Assembly (NCBI GenBank): GCA_002811645.1
Contig: PDIP01000026.1
Span: 101,695-165,694, forward strand
DNA: 64,000 nt
DNA from: Corallochytrium limacisporum
Taxonomy: Eukaryota; Opisthokonta
Direction: 5' to 3'
The position numbers were made by a program, and so were the translations under genes. Positions 39,701 to 48,300 of this stretch are shown piece by piece. Below the pieces are notes generated by a model, which was given only the letters and a program-made list of their open reading frames with translations, was not told where the DNA came from and searched no databases. The stretch's first letter is position 1. Every line of letters starts with the position of its first letter.

Positions 39701-40497
39701 TAGCGTGCTGTCTGTGTCTCGATCGATGCTGCCAGCTGGGAACCTACTAGCGGTGACAACTTGGTAGAGGGCGGTTTCGCTAATTGTGAACTTTGGGCCG
39801 AGGACCGTTTTGATGGGTAAGTTATAGGGCTTGACTGAGGCCTCCCATGGAATGGTGTGTCAATTGCTTCGCTCAATTCCTTCGCGATCTTTATGCTATT
39901 TGATGCCTCAAAGTACGGCGCATGCGATGATTCACCGGGCATACGCGCCGGACCGGCCTGTACAACTCCAGATGTGGCCACTCCGTTCGGATCTGATACC
40001 TCCTGCTCTAACTCACGCTTCCTAATCGGCAGTGTTGCCGCTTTTGCCTTACCATTTAGTTGCTTTAAAGCAACTCGCACATCCGCAGGCACTGTCCGCG
40101 AAGCCTTCTCTTGCTCTCTCTCCGATGGTCCGAGAGCCACAAGATTTGTGCCCGCCGCAACGTCGATAGCTTGAAGAGCATCTACTCCTCCGCAGCTTCT
40201 GAAAACAAGGTATGTTTGGGCATCCAAAAATAAGTACTTGAGTATGGTTTTCAAGGGTGGAGTGCTTTCATTTAACACCTGTACCGACCCGGAATCTGTC
40301 GTTGCTTCCAAGCACTTCACTAAATCTTCAATGAAGACAATATCTGCTCTGAGGGCTTCGACACTAACTAAGCCTAGCTCCAGTTTTTGTGCCACGTTCT
40401 TTAAGCTCCGAATGCGAATTGCATCAATTGGATGAGAGACCTTCCTTCGCACTAGTCGGTTGGGCGAATTCGGCCTCAGTGATTGGAGCACTTCCAT
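33766..40497 (-). CDS. RTTN: Rotatin-like giant centriolar protein
   Basis: 2243-aa all-helical protein, nearly the length of human rotatin (2226 aa). The N-terminal armadillo-like region has VSHPIDAIRIRSLKNVAQKL, matching the rotatin/Ana3 signature of a basic HP(I/L)xEIRxRALKNI helix, followed by LKYLFLDAQTYLVFRSCGGV. The remainder is a long series of HEAT/ARM-type helices ending in NVTNELWNVLEEF. Known role: rotatin builds full-length centrioles and is needed for cilia. This is the strongest hint that the organism makes centrioles. It shares an 858-bp divergent spacer with the NEK kinase. Another huge ARM-repeat protein is the alternative. Confidence 0.75.
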   Translation of the reverse strand: MEVLQSLRPNSPNRLVRRKVSHPIDAIRIRSLKNVAQKLELGLVSVEALRADIVFIEDLVKCLEATTDSGSVQVLNESTPPLKTILKYLFLDAQTYLVFRSCGGVDALQAIDVAAGTNLVALGPSEREQEKASRTVPADVRVALKQLNGKAKAATLPIRKRELEQEVSDPNGVATSGVVQAGPARMPGESSHAPYFEASNSIKIAKELSEAIDTPFHGRPQSSPITYPSKRSSAQSSQLAKPPSTKLSPLVGSQLAASIETQTARYSPVGLGVPSASLMAPIGRTDKETLKSDAMYRCLPQPPNETTLKASYKSLDEIFISLQKETSDDMEFFESVVLQDCPAEIIFHHGMLLRLLLKRLQSIEQSQNLKEVTRWSQYSEVTALVALMGATLNRMRSTSIGMTAPPFPELWSETSTPNAVGVSDTLSVVGTIFLRMATVSYQQGSQTKAGILWTIQEGLEYVAKVCEHCLENDCPLDLLHFKPFLEELGHLLNFMSEIECGQSIIGGIGPQVRLHMNGTSPFPQGSRILLSGFRIVEVLSRSVPVDVLRDTLPIAVQAGARLVICDGAIENNRPWIFSICRDLLDRLGDSFMGDLDLCMKYVQAIQAIHLYHCGEDVGQSEESSTELNDHYLNFIDALGILDNEAAMNTAFAVLKQAHVSLDPDDGIQKGTLQVLKLLAHTNANVRSFMYSCIEKVIATEEPPVWELAVTTDCVYQIAAFGLYDTETETRNHAFDIIKHINAKANHNSALEKTLVCVLPFLEGYIVEDTDMWKVVRDVHSRIERTDEELLRSSIVCSLCRLLFHISSECRAYALRKLLLQSQSEKGHDHHTFDEILRFAEAMKLAEHEEIDPIPPTAHESARDLYATMWDSHLEGELRVSLARRFASVAAYSFDGEVQELCTPSHLKSAQDRCESKTATSRERAVCVLIFLELCKAYVHHHEGRNVVAQFVGFLCHMMFTDGTLSGKVMAILSIIGFDDEVMRALRHRCVDVFTQDERVQSPSNSDRPQPETNLSNQGPIKMPYSLRRNFQIPISIDYYQMRSVYEPYVPNLHAALRQMLVTKYERETNPASGTSLVRLLVDQCTVFGVSSSMSFLADLENLLSLVPMTNSYISLESAIEALGYVGLYARDLGASHDDDAIIPLMYLCDSLLDHCAIFEQGTPRHGTIGMAREHFARECLTTLCQGFSVHESFSHPGLYDAYGPGWSIPLPPNLTRRGIRKTVSTIEKLLSSCMMGRCEWEGEFLQILGQIHVSVIEAMDALGEEAAVFDPTIAQCICRVLVHVEQSRQFMLNFGAHAYSGQEIGQSFAASVTMGTESARRMSEGFGSLKQSYTVVVKILRRCAEHDTNDFARRSLVTSTTIAVAALHSLMRTSQGLIRGPIPSSSMVDDAKALCQQLLKNALELGDAFYPFSALTNLIMTHSMCGHDVLLGNQTYLDALAQGVLHRRTDCIAYRTESLRQIGAYVYARSLLAKTDALQDAFAIHPSILCAFVERTFTEALTVLLENPSSSLRYSLFALVRQALGAWTNLALDSIARHYVNLEPIAELFDFMGHLENPLIEENAAAMQQAHALLNEICHMITSIFSDPSLTLGELGPESSLGDRNADTLLGLIKHFEVFVPTLIRYLKESLDDLSDYEDLLSENETFVPMRELREAYVEQMRLLIEASNMMRACLCASEHFHGPILKFLLNPPGNHMETGELSVLSEMIGYVMTLDTEVAGQHVTAFLRPQLMAALESLLQAIMLTLQLGPQTQLQTILSTGQNVLVILEFMSESIGTRVSYDSTGLDDTATGTIWLLGQIYRMRTDVRIASQANERIVTAAGNRIASNLCKTYSMVNVNGLIDDLGLLAAFVEGHADLPDFGGRSCSDAIRHCLAMLGSGWHVELWGAVLCLVDILLNAGTKGTTALLSARVPVTESLPIAMVNRISKYNGQLNQKVTHALGAYDLILDAVQEHINTLVQRSELRSEQSGAIMEIGMRIFLSLCSTPEGVAALARRSVPAYLCQEVLLKSRTLYSRHNKSFNVWVRCIREWSMRVLMAMSMSSVGRSVLRRCDYILDVISDLLVNDKNSPSVSYQLQCIALLLLRNMSANKEGCGGLGKHAWFTNAEMVRAVVALAGALTEDLAGLVAHETSYLTHQRNLIQGIVGAAEVDDLLRANARQRVLFCERSFLALHCLHMTVWDSSRAKTAVRQSGAVRMLQSLREERIMNKAHGLVGISRVGAIILDITNVTNELWNVLEEFRS

Positions 40498-40743
40498 GAT
40501 TAATCTAACCAGACTCTGTGACCTGAACGTCCCGTGTCCTACTATTCATGTCATCATTGCTTTCATTTTCGATCCATTTTCAGCTCAGGACATGGTTTAC
40601 CACATAGTCGTTCTTAGTTTTGTCCTGGACCTATTGATTTACCTGCTGACTACTGTGCGGCCCGGGAGCCAACTGCAGGTGTTAGGAGTCAGAGGCACCC
40701 TCCCGAAGTCCTCACGAAGTCGCGGGCTTTTTGGAAATTCCGG

Positions 40744-40755
40744 CCCCCCCCCCCC
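40744..40755. repeat. C12 homopolymer
   Basis: Twelve consecutive C in the rotatin/NEK divergent spacer, about 250 bp upstream of the rotatin start. Confidence 0.9.
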
Positions 40756-40884
40756 ACTCTTGGACTTTTGGCGCGCTTCCTGTCACGAAGTTTCCCTCTT
40801 AAAATAGACCCCCGTTTGCTCTTTCTCCGTTTCAAAGGGAGCTAAAGAAGTTGCCCGGCGCCCGTTTTTTGAAATTCGGCGCCC

Positions 40885-40940
40885 GGTAGTGGAACTACCG
40901 CAATCTGGGAGGGAACCGCAATAGTCTCCAAACTGAGACT
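40885..40940. repeat. Two adjacent inverted repeats
   Basis: GGTAGT-GGA-ACTACC at 40885-40899 and AGTCTC-CAAACT-GAGACT at 40923-40940, both perfect 6-bp arms, 23 bp apart. They could be protein-binding sites shared by the divergent gene pair. Confidence 0.65.
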
Positions 40941-41355
40941 CAGTTCCGAGTGGGTACACTGAACCTACCGACCGCAGGCGGCGGAGGCCTCGGTCGCCGA
41001 GACTCGCCGATGGGCCAAAACCTCCCAAAAATGGAAAAGACACTGACCTCTTTCGGGGGAGAAATGGTCCCGTGGGCCGTCGGGCAGGGCCCTACCTGCT
41101 AAACTGGTTGCTCCGATTGCGCAGGTAGGAAAGGGCTGCAGACGGACACATGATGGCAGATACCGGATCTGGAACGCCTATTTAATAGAGATAAGTCGAC
41201 TAGTAAGTTTCAAAGGGCAGGTGTTTTGGGAAGATATGCAAAGGCTGTTGACCAGGGTGGGAGCTAAGGTGGGTTAGATCGAATGCTCTGCTGTCACGGA
41301 ATTCTCTAATCAGAAGCCGGGCGCACAATCACGCACTGCCATCGACGAAGGATAG

Positions 41356-42990
41356 ATGTATAAGCCTTCAGAACCTAAGGGTCCTGTGATCATTAAGCAG
41401 CACATACATGTTGCCATTGAAGAACAACGTGCTCACGTGCGCAAGGAACAAGAGTTCGTAAGAAGACGACAGCAGCGAGAGCTGCAGCAGCAAAGGGAGG
41501 AGGAGGAAGCTGGGATCCAAAGACATATTGAGCAGAAAAGGCCCAATCTTCCAGGCTGCGGCGCCCAACCCCCGGACACAAAATATCGCTTAGTTCACAG
41601 GTCAAGTAGCCACAAATCAACACAGCAACGCAAATGTATAGACGGCGATCAACGCTATCAAATCCTGGACGAGATCGGAGATGGTGCGTTTGGGAAAGTG
41701 TTCAAGGTCAGGTATGACCCGAAAGATGGTCACCCTCCAGATATTGTCGCGGTCAAGAAAATTAACGTAGCCTCTATGACGCGAGAGGAGAGGTCCAGAG
41801 TTCTCTTGGAGGGCAAAATTTTGTCGGTGATGAAACATCCCTTCATAATTCGATTTCGAAGCATGTTCTACAGCCAGGACAAACAGAGCTTGTATCTCTG
41901 CATGGAGTTAGCTCCCGGGGGAGATATATGGTCAGCGATCCGCCAACGACGACGAGAGCTCCGCGCAGGCAAGGAGACTTACTTCGATGAGGGGCATGTC
42001 AAGCAATGGATGATTCAATTGGGCTTGGGGCTTGAATTCGTGCATTCGCTCAAAGTGCTTCATCGTGATATCAAGACACAAAATGTTTTTATCAACTCCA
42101 AAGGGATAGCGAAGATTGGCGACTTTGGCATTTCCACCGTCCTGTCAAATACGAAAGATCTTGCTTGCACGGTTGTTGGCACTCCATACTATCTTTCGCC
42201 TGAGCTCTGCGAGAGAAAGTCTTACAGCTTTGCTACTGATATTTGGTCCATGGGTTGTGTTTTCTATGAAATGATGAGCCTCAAACATGCGTTCTCAGCG
42301 CGGGACATTAAGCATCTCTTGGTTCAGATCCTCACGGGAAAGTATCCACCATTGCCCCATTTCTACAGTCGTCAACTGCGTGAAGTGGTCTATTCCATGC
42401 TGGCCATGGATCAAGCAGAGCGACCAAGCATCCGGGCTGTTTGTAAGCGACTGGTGCTCAGAACAGAGCTGCTGGCCAATATAACCTCACAAAAGCAGCA
42501 CCAGAGAATCATGCAGACCCCAGACGATGGCAAGGCCAATCCAAAATATACTCCTGACGATCGCGAGCTTGTCGGGGAAAGACTCCGGAAACCAAGTTAC
42601 CAACCAAAAGAACCGCAAGACCTTGACATAAGTGAACCGGACAATGTCCAAAGGGCATTCCTAGACCAGAAGCTGCCTGAAGACATTGTGGACTTGCTTG
42701 AAATGGTGTGCACCAAGATGGGACAGAAAAGCCCATCGGATGCTACCGTCGGGCCTGGTAGTCTTTTCGGTCACATTGAAAACATCAGATTGTTACTGGA
42801 ACGTCGCATTGGCATGTACAACATGATGTATCGATACAAAGCTCTTTCGCAAGGTCACATACAAGAGTGTGACAAATGGTATCCTTCGCACCTGAGACCG
42901 TATGACTTGCTTATTGTCCAGCTTATTAGATGCGAGCTGCGGCTATACTCAGGCTTCAACAGGAAAAAGATCATCATGCACGAGTACTAA
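41356..42990 (+). CDS. NEK-type serine/threonine protein kinase
   Basis: 544-aa kinase. A charged, Gln-rich N-terminus (1-95) may form a coiled coil. The kinase domain starts at RYQILDEIGDGAFGKVFKV (~100), with Lys134 in VAVKK, the catalytic loop HRDIKTQN (236-243), DFG at 256-258 and VVGTPYYLSPELCE in the activation segment. All catalytic residues are present. The LHRDIKTQNVF and GTPYYLSPELC wording is typical of the NIMA-related (NEK) family, which works at centrosomes, basal bodies and cilia. The C-terminal ~170 residues are unassigned. Its stop lies only 23 bp from that of the next, opposite gene. Position beside rotatin supports a centriolar or ciliary role (inference). Confidence 0.9.
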   Translation: MYKPSEPKGPVIIKQHIHVAIEEQRAHVRKEQEFVRRRQQRELQQQREEEEAGIQRHIEQKRPNLPGCGAQPPDTKYRLVHRSSSHKSTQQRKCIDGDQRYQILDEIGDGAFGKVFKVRYDPKDGHPPDIVAVKKINVASMTREERSRVLLEGKILSVMKHPFIIRFRSMFYSQDKQSLYLCMELAPGGDIWSAIRQRRRELRAGKETYFDEGHVKQWMIQLGLGLEFVHSLKVLHRDIKTQNVFINSKGIAKIGDFGISTVLSNTKDLACTVVGTPYYLSPELCERKSYSFATDIWSMGCVFYEMMSLKHAFSARDIKHLLVQILTGKYPPLPHFYSRQLREVVYSMLAMDQAERPSIRAVCKRLVLRTELLANITSQKQHQRIMQTPDDGKANPKYTPDDRELVGERLRKPSYQPKEPQDLDISEPDNVQRAFLDQKLPEDIVDLLEMVCTKMGQKSPSDATVGPGSLFGHIENIRLLLERRIGMYNMMYRYKALSQGHIQECDKWYPSHLRPYDLLIVQLIRCELRLYSGFNRKKIIMHEY

Positions 42991-43013
42991 ACCAGGTAAC
43001 AATATGTCCTCCA

Positions 43014-44729
43014 TTAGTCTATTGTCGCGAGCAGAAACTCCGATGTGCTGTTGATAGGATCGAAGAACTCGTCCTCGATCATTTCCACTTCTGCATCTTT
43101 CTCCTCGAGATGTCGCAGCGTAGATCGAATGTTCATGGTTAAGAAGTCTTCACCAGTGAGATCCGGAGTAAGTGATCTCAGGAAGTTCTCCAAGCAAAGT
43201 TTCAAGCCCAGGTTGATAAAATAAGGACGACATTCTACCTGAACAGACATCTTTTGAAGCAAGACACAGAGCCTCTCTTTAACGCGCTTGGTATCAAAGG
43301 ACATATCGTTGATAATGTCCTTGATACTACTGAAGAAGATTTCTGACGCCACAGCACTAACCAATGACTTCAACCAAGGTCCATTGGGCGTCAACAGCAG
43401 AAGGACCTCGCATGCATGAGGAAGAACTTGCTTGTGTTGCTTTGTGTGAATCATTTCAATGACGATCTGATGGCCGCGGAGTGCAACAAACATTTGCTTC
43501 AATTCTGGATTGTCAAGGTACTGTACAAGGTTCTTGAGCGCAAAAATTTGCTGCTCCACTACGCTAGAGGTGATCAGAATTGCCACACTGGTGAGAACGA
43601 CATTGCGCTCGGCCTCGCCCGTTGAATGTAATGTAGTATCCGAAATCTGGTACACATCATTGTTAAGGATCTGCGTATGTAGTAAATCAGCCAGCCGCCT
43701 TGATGTCGCCGGTAGCAGACGTGAACGGACATTGTCCTTCTCTGAATCGCCCGCACGACCTTCAAGTAGCAAGAGCGAAGAGATTGTAAATTGTAGGGGC
43801 ATCTGGCAATCCAATTCAGGTACCTTCGCACTCAATCGCAGGAGCTCGACTACACCTGGGAGAACCTGGGCGGCATGTTTCTGATGGCCATGCATTTCTT
43901 CTTGCATTTCCTGTGGTCCAATTACAGCCTCAAGCTCCATCTGAATATCATTCATCCACGCGCACATAGCAGAGAAGCTCTTCCCCAGTGCGATGACGGC
44001 TGCCTTAGAAGAGCAGGAGCTTCCGCACTTTGGGGCGGCCTGTTCCTCTTTCTCAGCTGTTGGAGCCGTCGTTGTACTCTGTTGTGAGATCTCTCTAGTA
44101 AGCGACTCCAGTCTCCGGCTTTGCGATGAATTGAGATGTCGTAGAGCACGCACCTTAGAAGTGAGCTCCTCTTTTGCCCGCCTGAGCTGAGCAATCTCAT
44201 CCTGCAAGTTCATATGGTTCTGTCTCATCTGCATATAGATTTCACGGGCCCGCTTTTCATCACGTGCCTGCTCGTTGGCTTTATCTTTGGCACGCGAGAG
44301 CTCCTTATTGAGGGCATCGATTTCTCTATTCTTCTGACGCAAAAGACTGCTCTTTTCTGCCTCAGACTGGGCCCGCAATCGATCAGTCTTCCGCTTAACA
44401 TCTTGCTCAATGGCCTCAATCCGTTCTTGGACTTGCTGAAGGTGCCCGCCAACAGATACGCCCGCTGTTTCAATGGCGGCTTCAAATTCCACTTCCCGGC
44501 GCTGTACTTCCGCTTCCCGTACGGTCACCTTGTACAGCCGTTCCTCTAATTGACTCTTAAGTGCAAGAGTTTCATCTAAGGCAAGTGCCAGACGGTGCTG
44601 TGCAGCTTCTTCTTCTATCACATCACCGAGATCCTCGTATGCAAGGGGCTCCTGTCCCTCTGTGTCACTTTCGAGGTCGTCATTCCTAAGCATTCGACCC
44701 TCGTGTACATGAACGCTGGCGGTTGCCAT
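43014..44729 (-). CDS. Coiled-coil protein with C-terminal helical repeats
   Basis: 571-aa protein not assigned to a family. Residues ~35-225 form a long coiled coil (ALDETLALKSQLEERLYKVT, KNREIDALNKELSRAKDKAN). The C-terminal ~330 residues look like ARM/HEAT helices: VVEQQIFALKNLVQYLDNPE, HACEVLLLLTPNGPWL, RVKERLCVLLQKMSVQ. Coiled coil plus ARM resembles the layout of HSF2BP-like or centrosomal CCDC proteins, but the match is weak. It shares a 640-bp divergent spacer with the 2155-aa coiled-coil gene and ends 23 bp from the NEK stop, so a centrosomal role is plausible by context only. Confidence 0.75.
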   Translation of the reverse strand: MATASVHVHEGRMLRNDDLESDTEGQEPLAYEDLGDVIEEEAAQHRLALALDETLALKSQLEERLYKVTVREAEVQRREVEFEAAIETAGVSVGGHLQQVQERIEAIEQDVKRKTDRLRAQSEAEKSSLLRQKNREIDALNKELSRAKDKANEQARDEKRAREIYMQMRQNHMNLQDEIAQLRRAKEELTSKVRALRHLNSSQSRRLESLTREISQQSTTTAPTAEKEEQAAPKCGSSCSSKAAVIALGKSFSAMCAWMNDIQMELEAVIGPQEMQEEMHGHQKHAAQVLPGVVELLRLSAKVPELDCQMPLQFTISSLLLLEGRAGDSEKDNVRSRLLPATSRRLADLLHTQILNNDVYQISDTTLHSTGEAERNVVLTSVAILITSSVVEQQIFALKNLVQYLDNPELKQMFVALRGHQIVIEMIHTKQHKQVLPHACEVLLLLTPNGPWLKSLVSAVASEIFFSSIKDIINDMSFDTKRVKERLCVLLQKMSVQVECRPYFINLGLKLCLENFLRSLTPDLTGEDFLTMNIRSTLRHLEEKDAEVEMIEDEFFDPINSTSEFLLATID

Positions 44730-45369
44730 TGCGCGAGGTTTATTTCCAACTCGTCTGCAACTATCGTCTTCTGATAACTACATCAGGTCGGAAATTTCCT
44801 CCGCCATATCATTTTATCCTACCAAGTGCCACCCTAGGATCAGAGAGTGCGCCCTTCATGAGGTGGTCCGCCCTGCTCTCTTCTATACCTCGAGCGAAGT
44901 CACCATCTGGCAGAGCCTGCCGAAGGGCTCTCAGCACTGGGCGAACGTACGGACGGGGGACAGTAGGGAAGTGGGTCCGCGTAGGAGTCACGGCCTGCCA
45001 GAACGTCATATTTTGGGCACTTGGAATTTGCAGGGTGGGGAATTCATTTGCGGGGTTCCGGTTTTGCATGGTTATATTTTTTGGCGCGCCATTTTCATTT
45101 CTCTGCGCGGTCGCCAGCCTCGCGGACCGGCCAGAGGTCGCTGGGTGTTGGGAGGGCGGGTTCGTTTCCCTACACGGGCTTTCCAAGGGTATTTGAGGGA
45201 TCCTTTGCGTATGAGAATTTGAAGCCGGTGTGTAATATCTCTCAACCAGCCGACTTCGACGGCCTGCAGTAGTATGAATATCAACAGCTTTAATGAATAA
45301 ATTCGAATAACAGACACGAACTAATGATGTGATCACTGCCGGGAGGAAATGAACTAGTTTCCAACAAAG
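44730..45369. promoter_or_regulatory. Divergent promoter region of two coiled-coil genes
   Basis: 640 bp between divergent starts. GC-rich in the middle (44880-45190) and AT-rich near the right start (TTTAATGAATAAATTCGAAT at 45286-45305). Long frames on both strands cross it but share no recognised family; composition explains them. Confidence 0.45.
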
Positions 45370-48300
45370 ATGGCTGAAGGAGCGCGTACAATATCCTTCA
45401 CGGAAGTCCGGCCGGGTCGGACGTATAGACGGCTCATTACTATCACAAACGAGTCACGGTCTCAAGAATTGAAGAATTTACGGGTTCTTGTGGCAAATGG
45501 CACTGATCGACTGTTGCTGCGATCACCCGACCAGACCATCAGTACTGCGAACTCCAGTGAACCTATCAACGTAGATCCACTTAGAACTGTGACATTTTCA
45601 GTGGTTCTCAGGGAGCTGAATGACAATGACGTTGCGCTGTTGAAACAGTTGGGACCAAGACACCGGGATCTTTTACTTATTGAGGATGAGGAACACAAAT
45701 TGCAGGAAGCGATATATGTCAATATTGCCGTTGCTGATAATCTTTCAAGCGTGTCCTCGGCGTCCGAGACCGCCTTTGGGGTGAAAGACCGGTCTGGTTC
45801 AACTGAGTTCCAAGCTGAAACGAACGACGAAATTTTGATTAACCTGTCGGCAGATCACGGTACGAGCATCGCTGGAGAAGGCGAAGGCACAGAACACGAC
45901 CTCACTGAGTCGAATCCGATGAGTTCGTTGGAACCTACAGAACCAGGAAGAACAGGGAAACCGATTCTTGGACCCGGCAGGCAAGTACCGCGACTAGAAA
46001 TTAGGTCGCCATTGACGGCTTCCATGGCGGCCAGCAAGGTGGCATCTCGGTCACATGTCTCTTCCGGATCACTGCAGGAGAAAGTGGCGGGCAAATCAGT
46101 GTCTTTGGAACCGAGGCCGGTACCAACCTTAGAGAGAACCCAAGGCGGTTCAGCTAGAATTCCACAGCCGACACTGCTCACATCTCCCCCAGCATTCATC
46201 CCGGGTATTGATAAATATGCTGTGGATGAGACAAATGAGGATAACCGCCAGACGCAGGAGCAGATTGTCAATGAGCTGACTAGGACGAACCGAAGTTTGC
46301 TCAATCAAAACAGCCTTTTGGAGGAACAGCTTTCTGAAGTTCAAGGGCAGTTGAGAAGTCTTATTGAAGAACAAACGGAGGAAGGACGACAGCATTCTAT
46401 TAATGGGCGATCTCTTGAAGAAACGAAAGCCCAGCTTTCCAGGTCCAGAGCTGAGGTACGAAAGCTACGGGAAGACGTGGATGATCTCAAGATTGAGTTA
46501 CAAAAGATGCGTAGTGTTGAAGAAAGCTTAGCAACACAAAAGGAAGCACTTATAGCGGATAATGAGAATCTGTCTCTTCAAGTTGTCCGATTGCGTAAGC
46601 AGAAGGCAGATGCAGAACTCCAGATCTCTACACTCCATGAGACCCAGAGAGAGCTTGAGAGAGCAAACACACGTATCGAGACTTTGAAGAAGGACAACAC
46701 AGAGATTGGCGCAACTGCCTCATCCACGCAGCTGAATTTGGAAGATGCCTTATCTGCATTGAAACAGCGAGATGCCCAAGTGGAGAGCCTTGGTCACATA
46801 TTGAACGAGGCTAGGTCCGCTGCGGCAGTTAATGAGCAGAAAATCAAAAATCTGAAGGCAAATTATATGATGCGCCTGAGATCAGAGCGTGCAGCAGTGG
46901 ACAAGCTAGGATTGGAATTGAGTCATGCTCAACGGCGGGAACGTGAGCTACTGATGAAGCAACAAATTCATGAACTAGAGAACGCAGTGCCAACTGTGTC
47001 AAATCTCAGAGGTCCATCTGGTCAAGAACGATCAACACGGCCGCAGAGACATGTTGCAGTCAGTGTTCAACAAGACGCTCCTGAGATACCGTCTTTTGTA
47101 GTTGACGATACGTCTTTCAGAACACCAGTATCGCCGTCGCGCGGGGATCAAGAGAATGCGACTTCAACCCCAATTAGACGATCAACTGAGAGGAGAACAG
47201 AAGACTCCGTTGTTGCCGAACCTGTTTTCCCAACCCATGAAGAGGAATCGAATACGGAGTCTTCGCATACTCAAAACTCAGTCCGGATCATGGATCTTGA
47301 AAGACAGGTGGCATCACTGGAGGCACAGCTTCAACAGGCGCGACGTGACGCATTACTACAGGTCACGGAACATAATGGTGAAATTCGGGGCATCAGAGAA
47401 CACTTCGAGAAGACCAATCAGGCCATGCGTGAGGCCTTTTCACGTCAAATTAGTTCATGGCAGGCACGCCACTTTGATCAGAGTAGAATAGCAACAGCTC
47501 AAAAGAAGCAATTGGACGCGCTTGGACGATCCCTGCAGGTCACGCGAAACGATTTAGGCCACCTTCGCTCTCAGGTGTCAGAAGCTAATGCACAGAACAG
47601 TATCCTCTTCGACACGATGGAGACTCTGTCTGGATGCCGAACGACTGAAGAACGAGAGGCTGTGTTGCTGCGAAGCTTCCAGGCTGTCATGATTTCTGCA
47701 AAGAATCTTGAAGATGTTGTGCAAAAGTTAGGTAGTCCGCATGATCAAGGTGAAGCTGCAGATATTGCCGAAACGCGGGTATTACCCGAGGAAAGCGAAG
47801 GCATGTCACAGGCTGTCCAGGAATATGAACGCGAGATTAAGGCCCTCAGAGAACAGCTCGAGGCTCAGGAAACAGCGAACCTTCACACATGTATCGAAAA
47901 GCTAGATGTTGCTTTGAATGCTGATAGCCACATTGCGGAACTGAAGGCTCTTGAAGCTCGATGTGCTGCGCTTCAAAGCATGGTCAGTAAGAAAGACGAG
48001 GACTTCGATGCAAGCCTTGGTGAGGTGCATCAGCGATTTGCACATGATCTGAATACCATTCAGGTCAGCATTGAGAGTGTGCACAATGAAAGTGCACATA
48101 ATATGGGTCAGGCCGGCCAGGCGGCCTTCAAGCAGATAGTGACACTTGTAACTTCCGTGCGCGATTCTCTAATGAGTGGAAAGCCTGACTCACGGAACGT
48201 ACAAGTTCTCCTCAGTCGTGCACTGCAGTGTGCGCATAAGGGCGGTGCGTGGAGTTCGCGAGCCCAGCGAAGACTGTCCGGGGCCGAAGAGATCATCCGA

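Larger units (their letters stand above)
40498..41355. promoter_or_regulatory. Divergent promoter region rotatin / NEK kinase
   Basis: 858 bp. It contains C12 at 40744-40755, three nearby CGAAGT copies (40692-40793), a repeated GGCGCCCG, and two small inverted repeats: GGTAGT-GGA-ACTACC (40885-40899) and AGTCTC-CAAACT-GAGACT (40923-40940). An ATAGGTCC in reverse orientation is at 40627-40634. TATTTAAT at 41179-41186 is a possible TATA-like element for the kinase. No gene is recognised. Confidence 0.55.
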
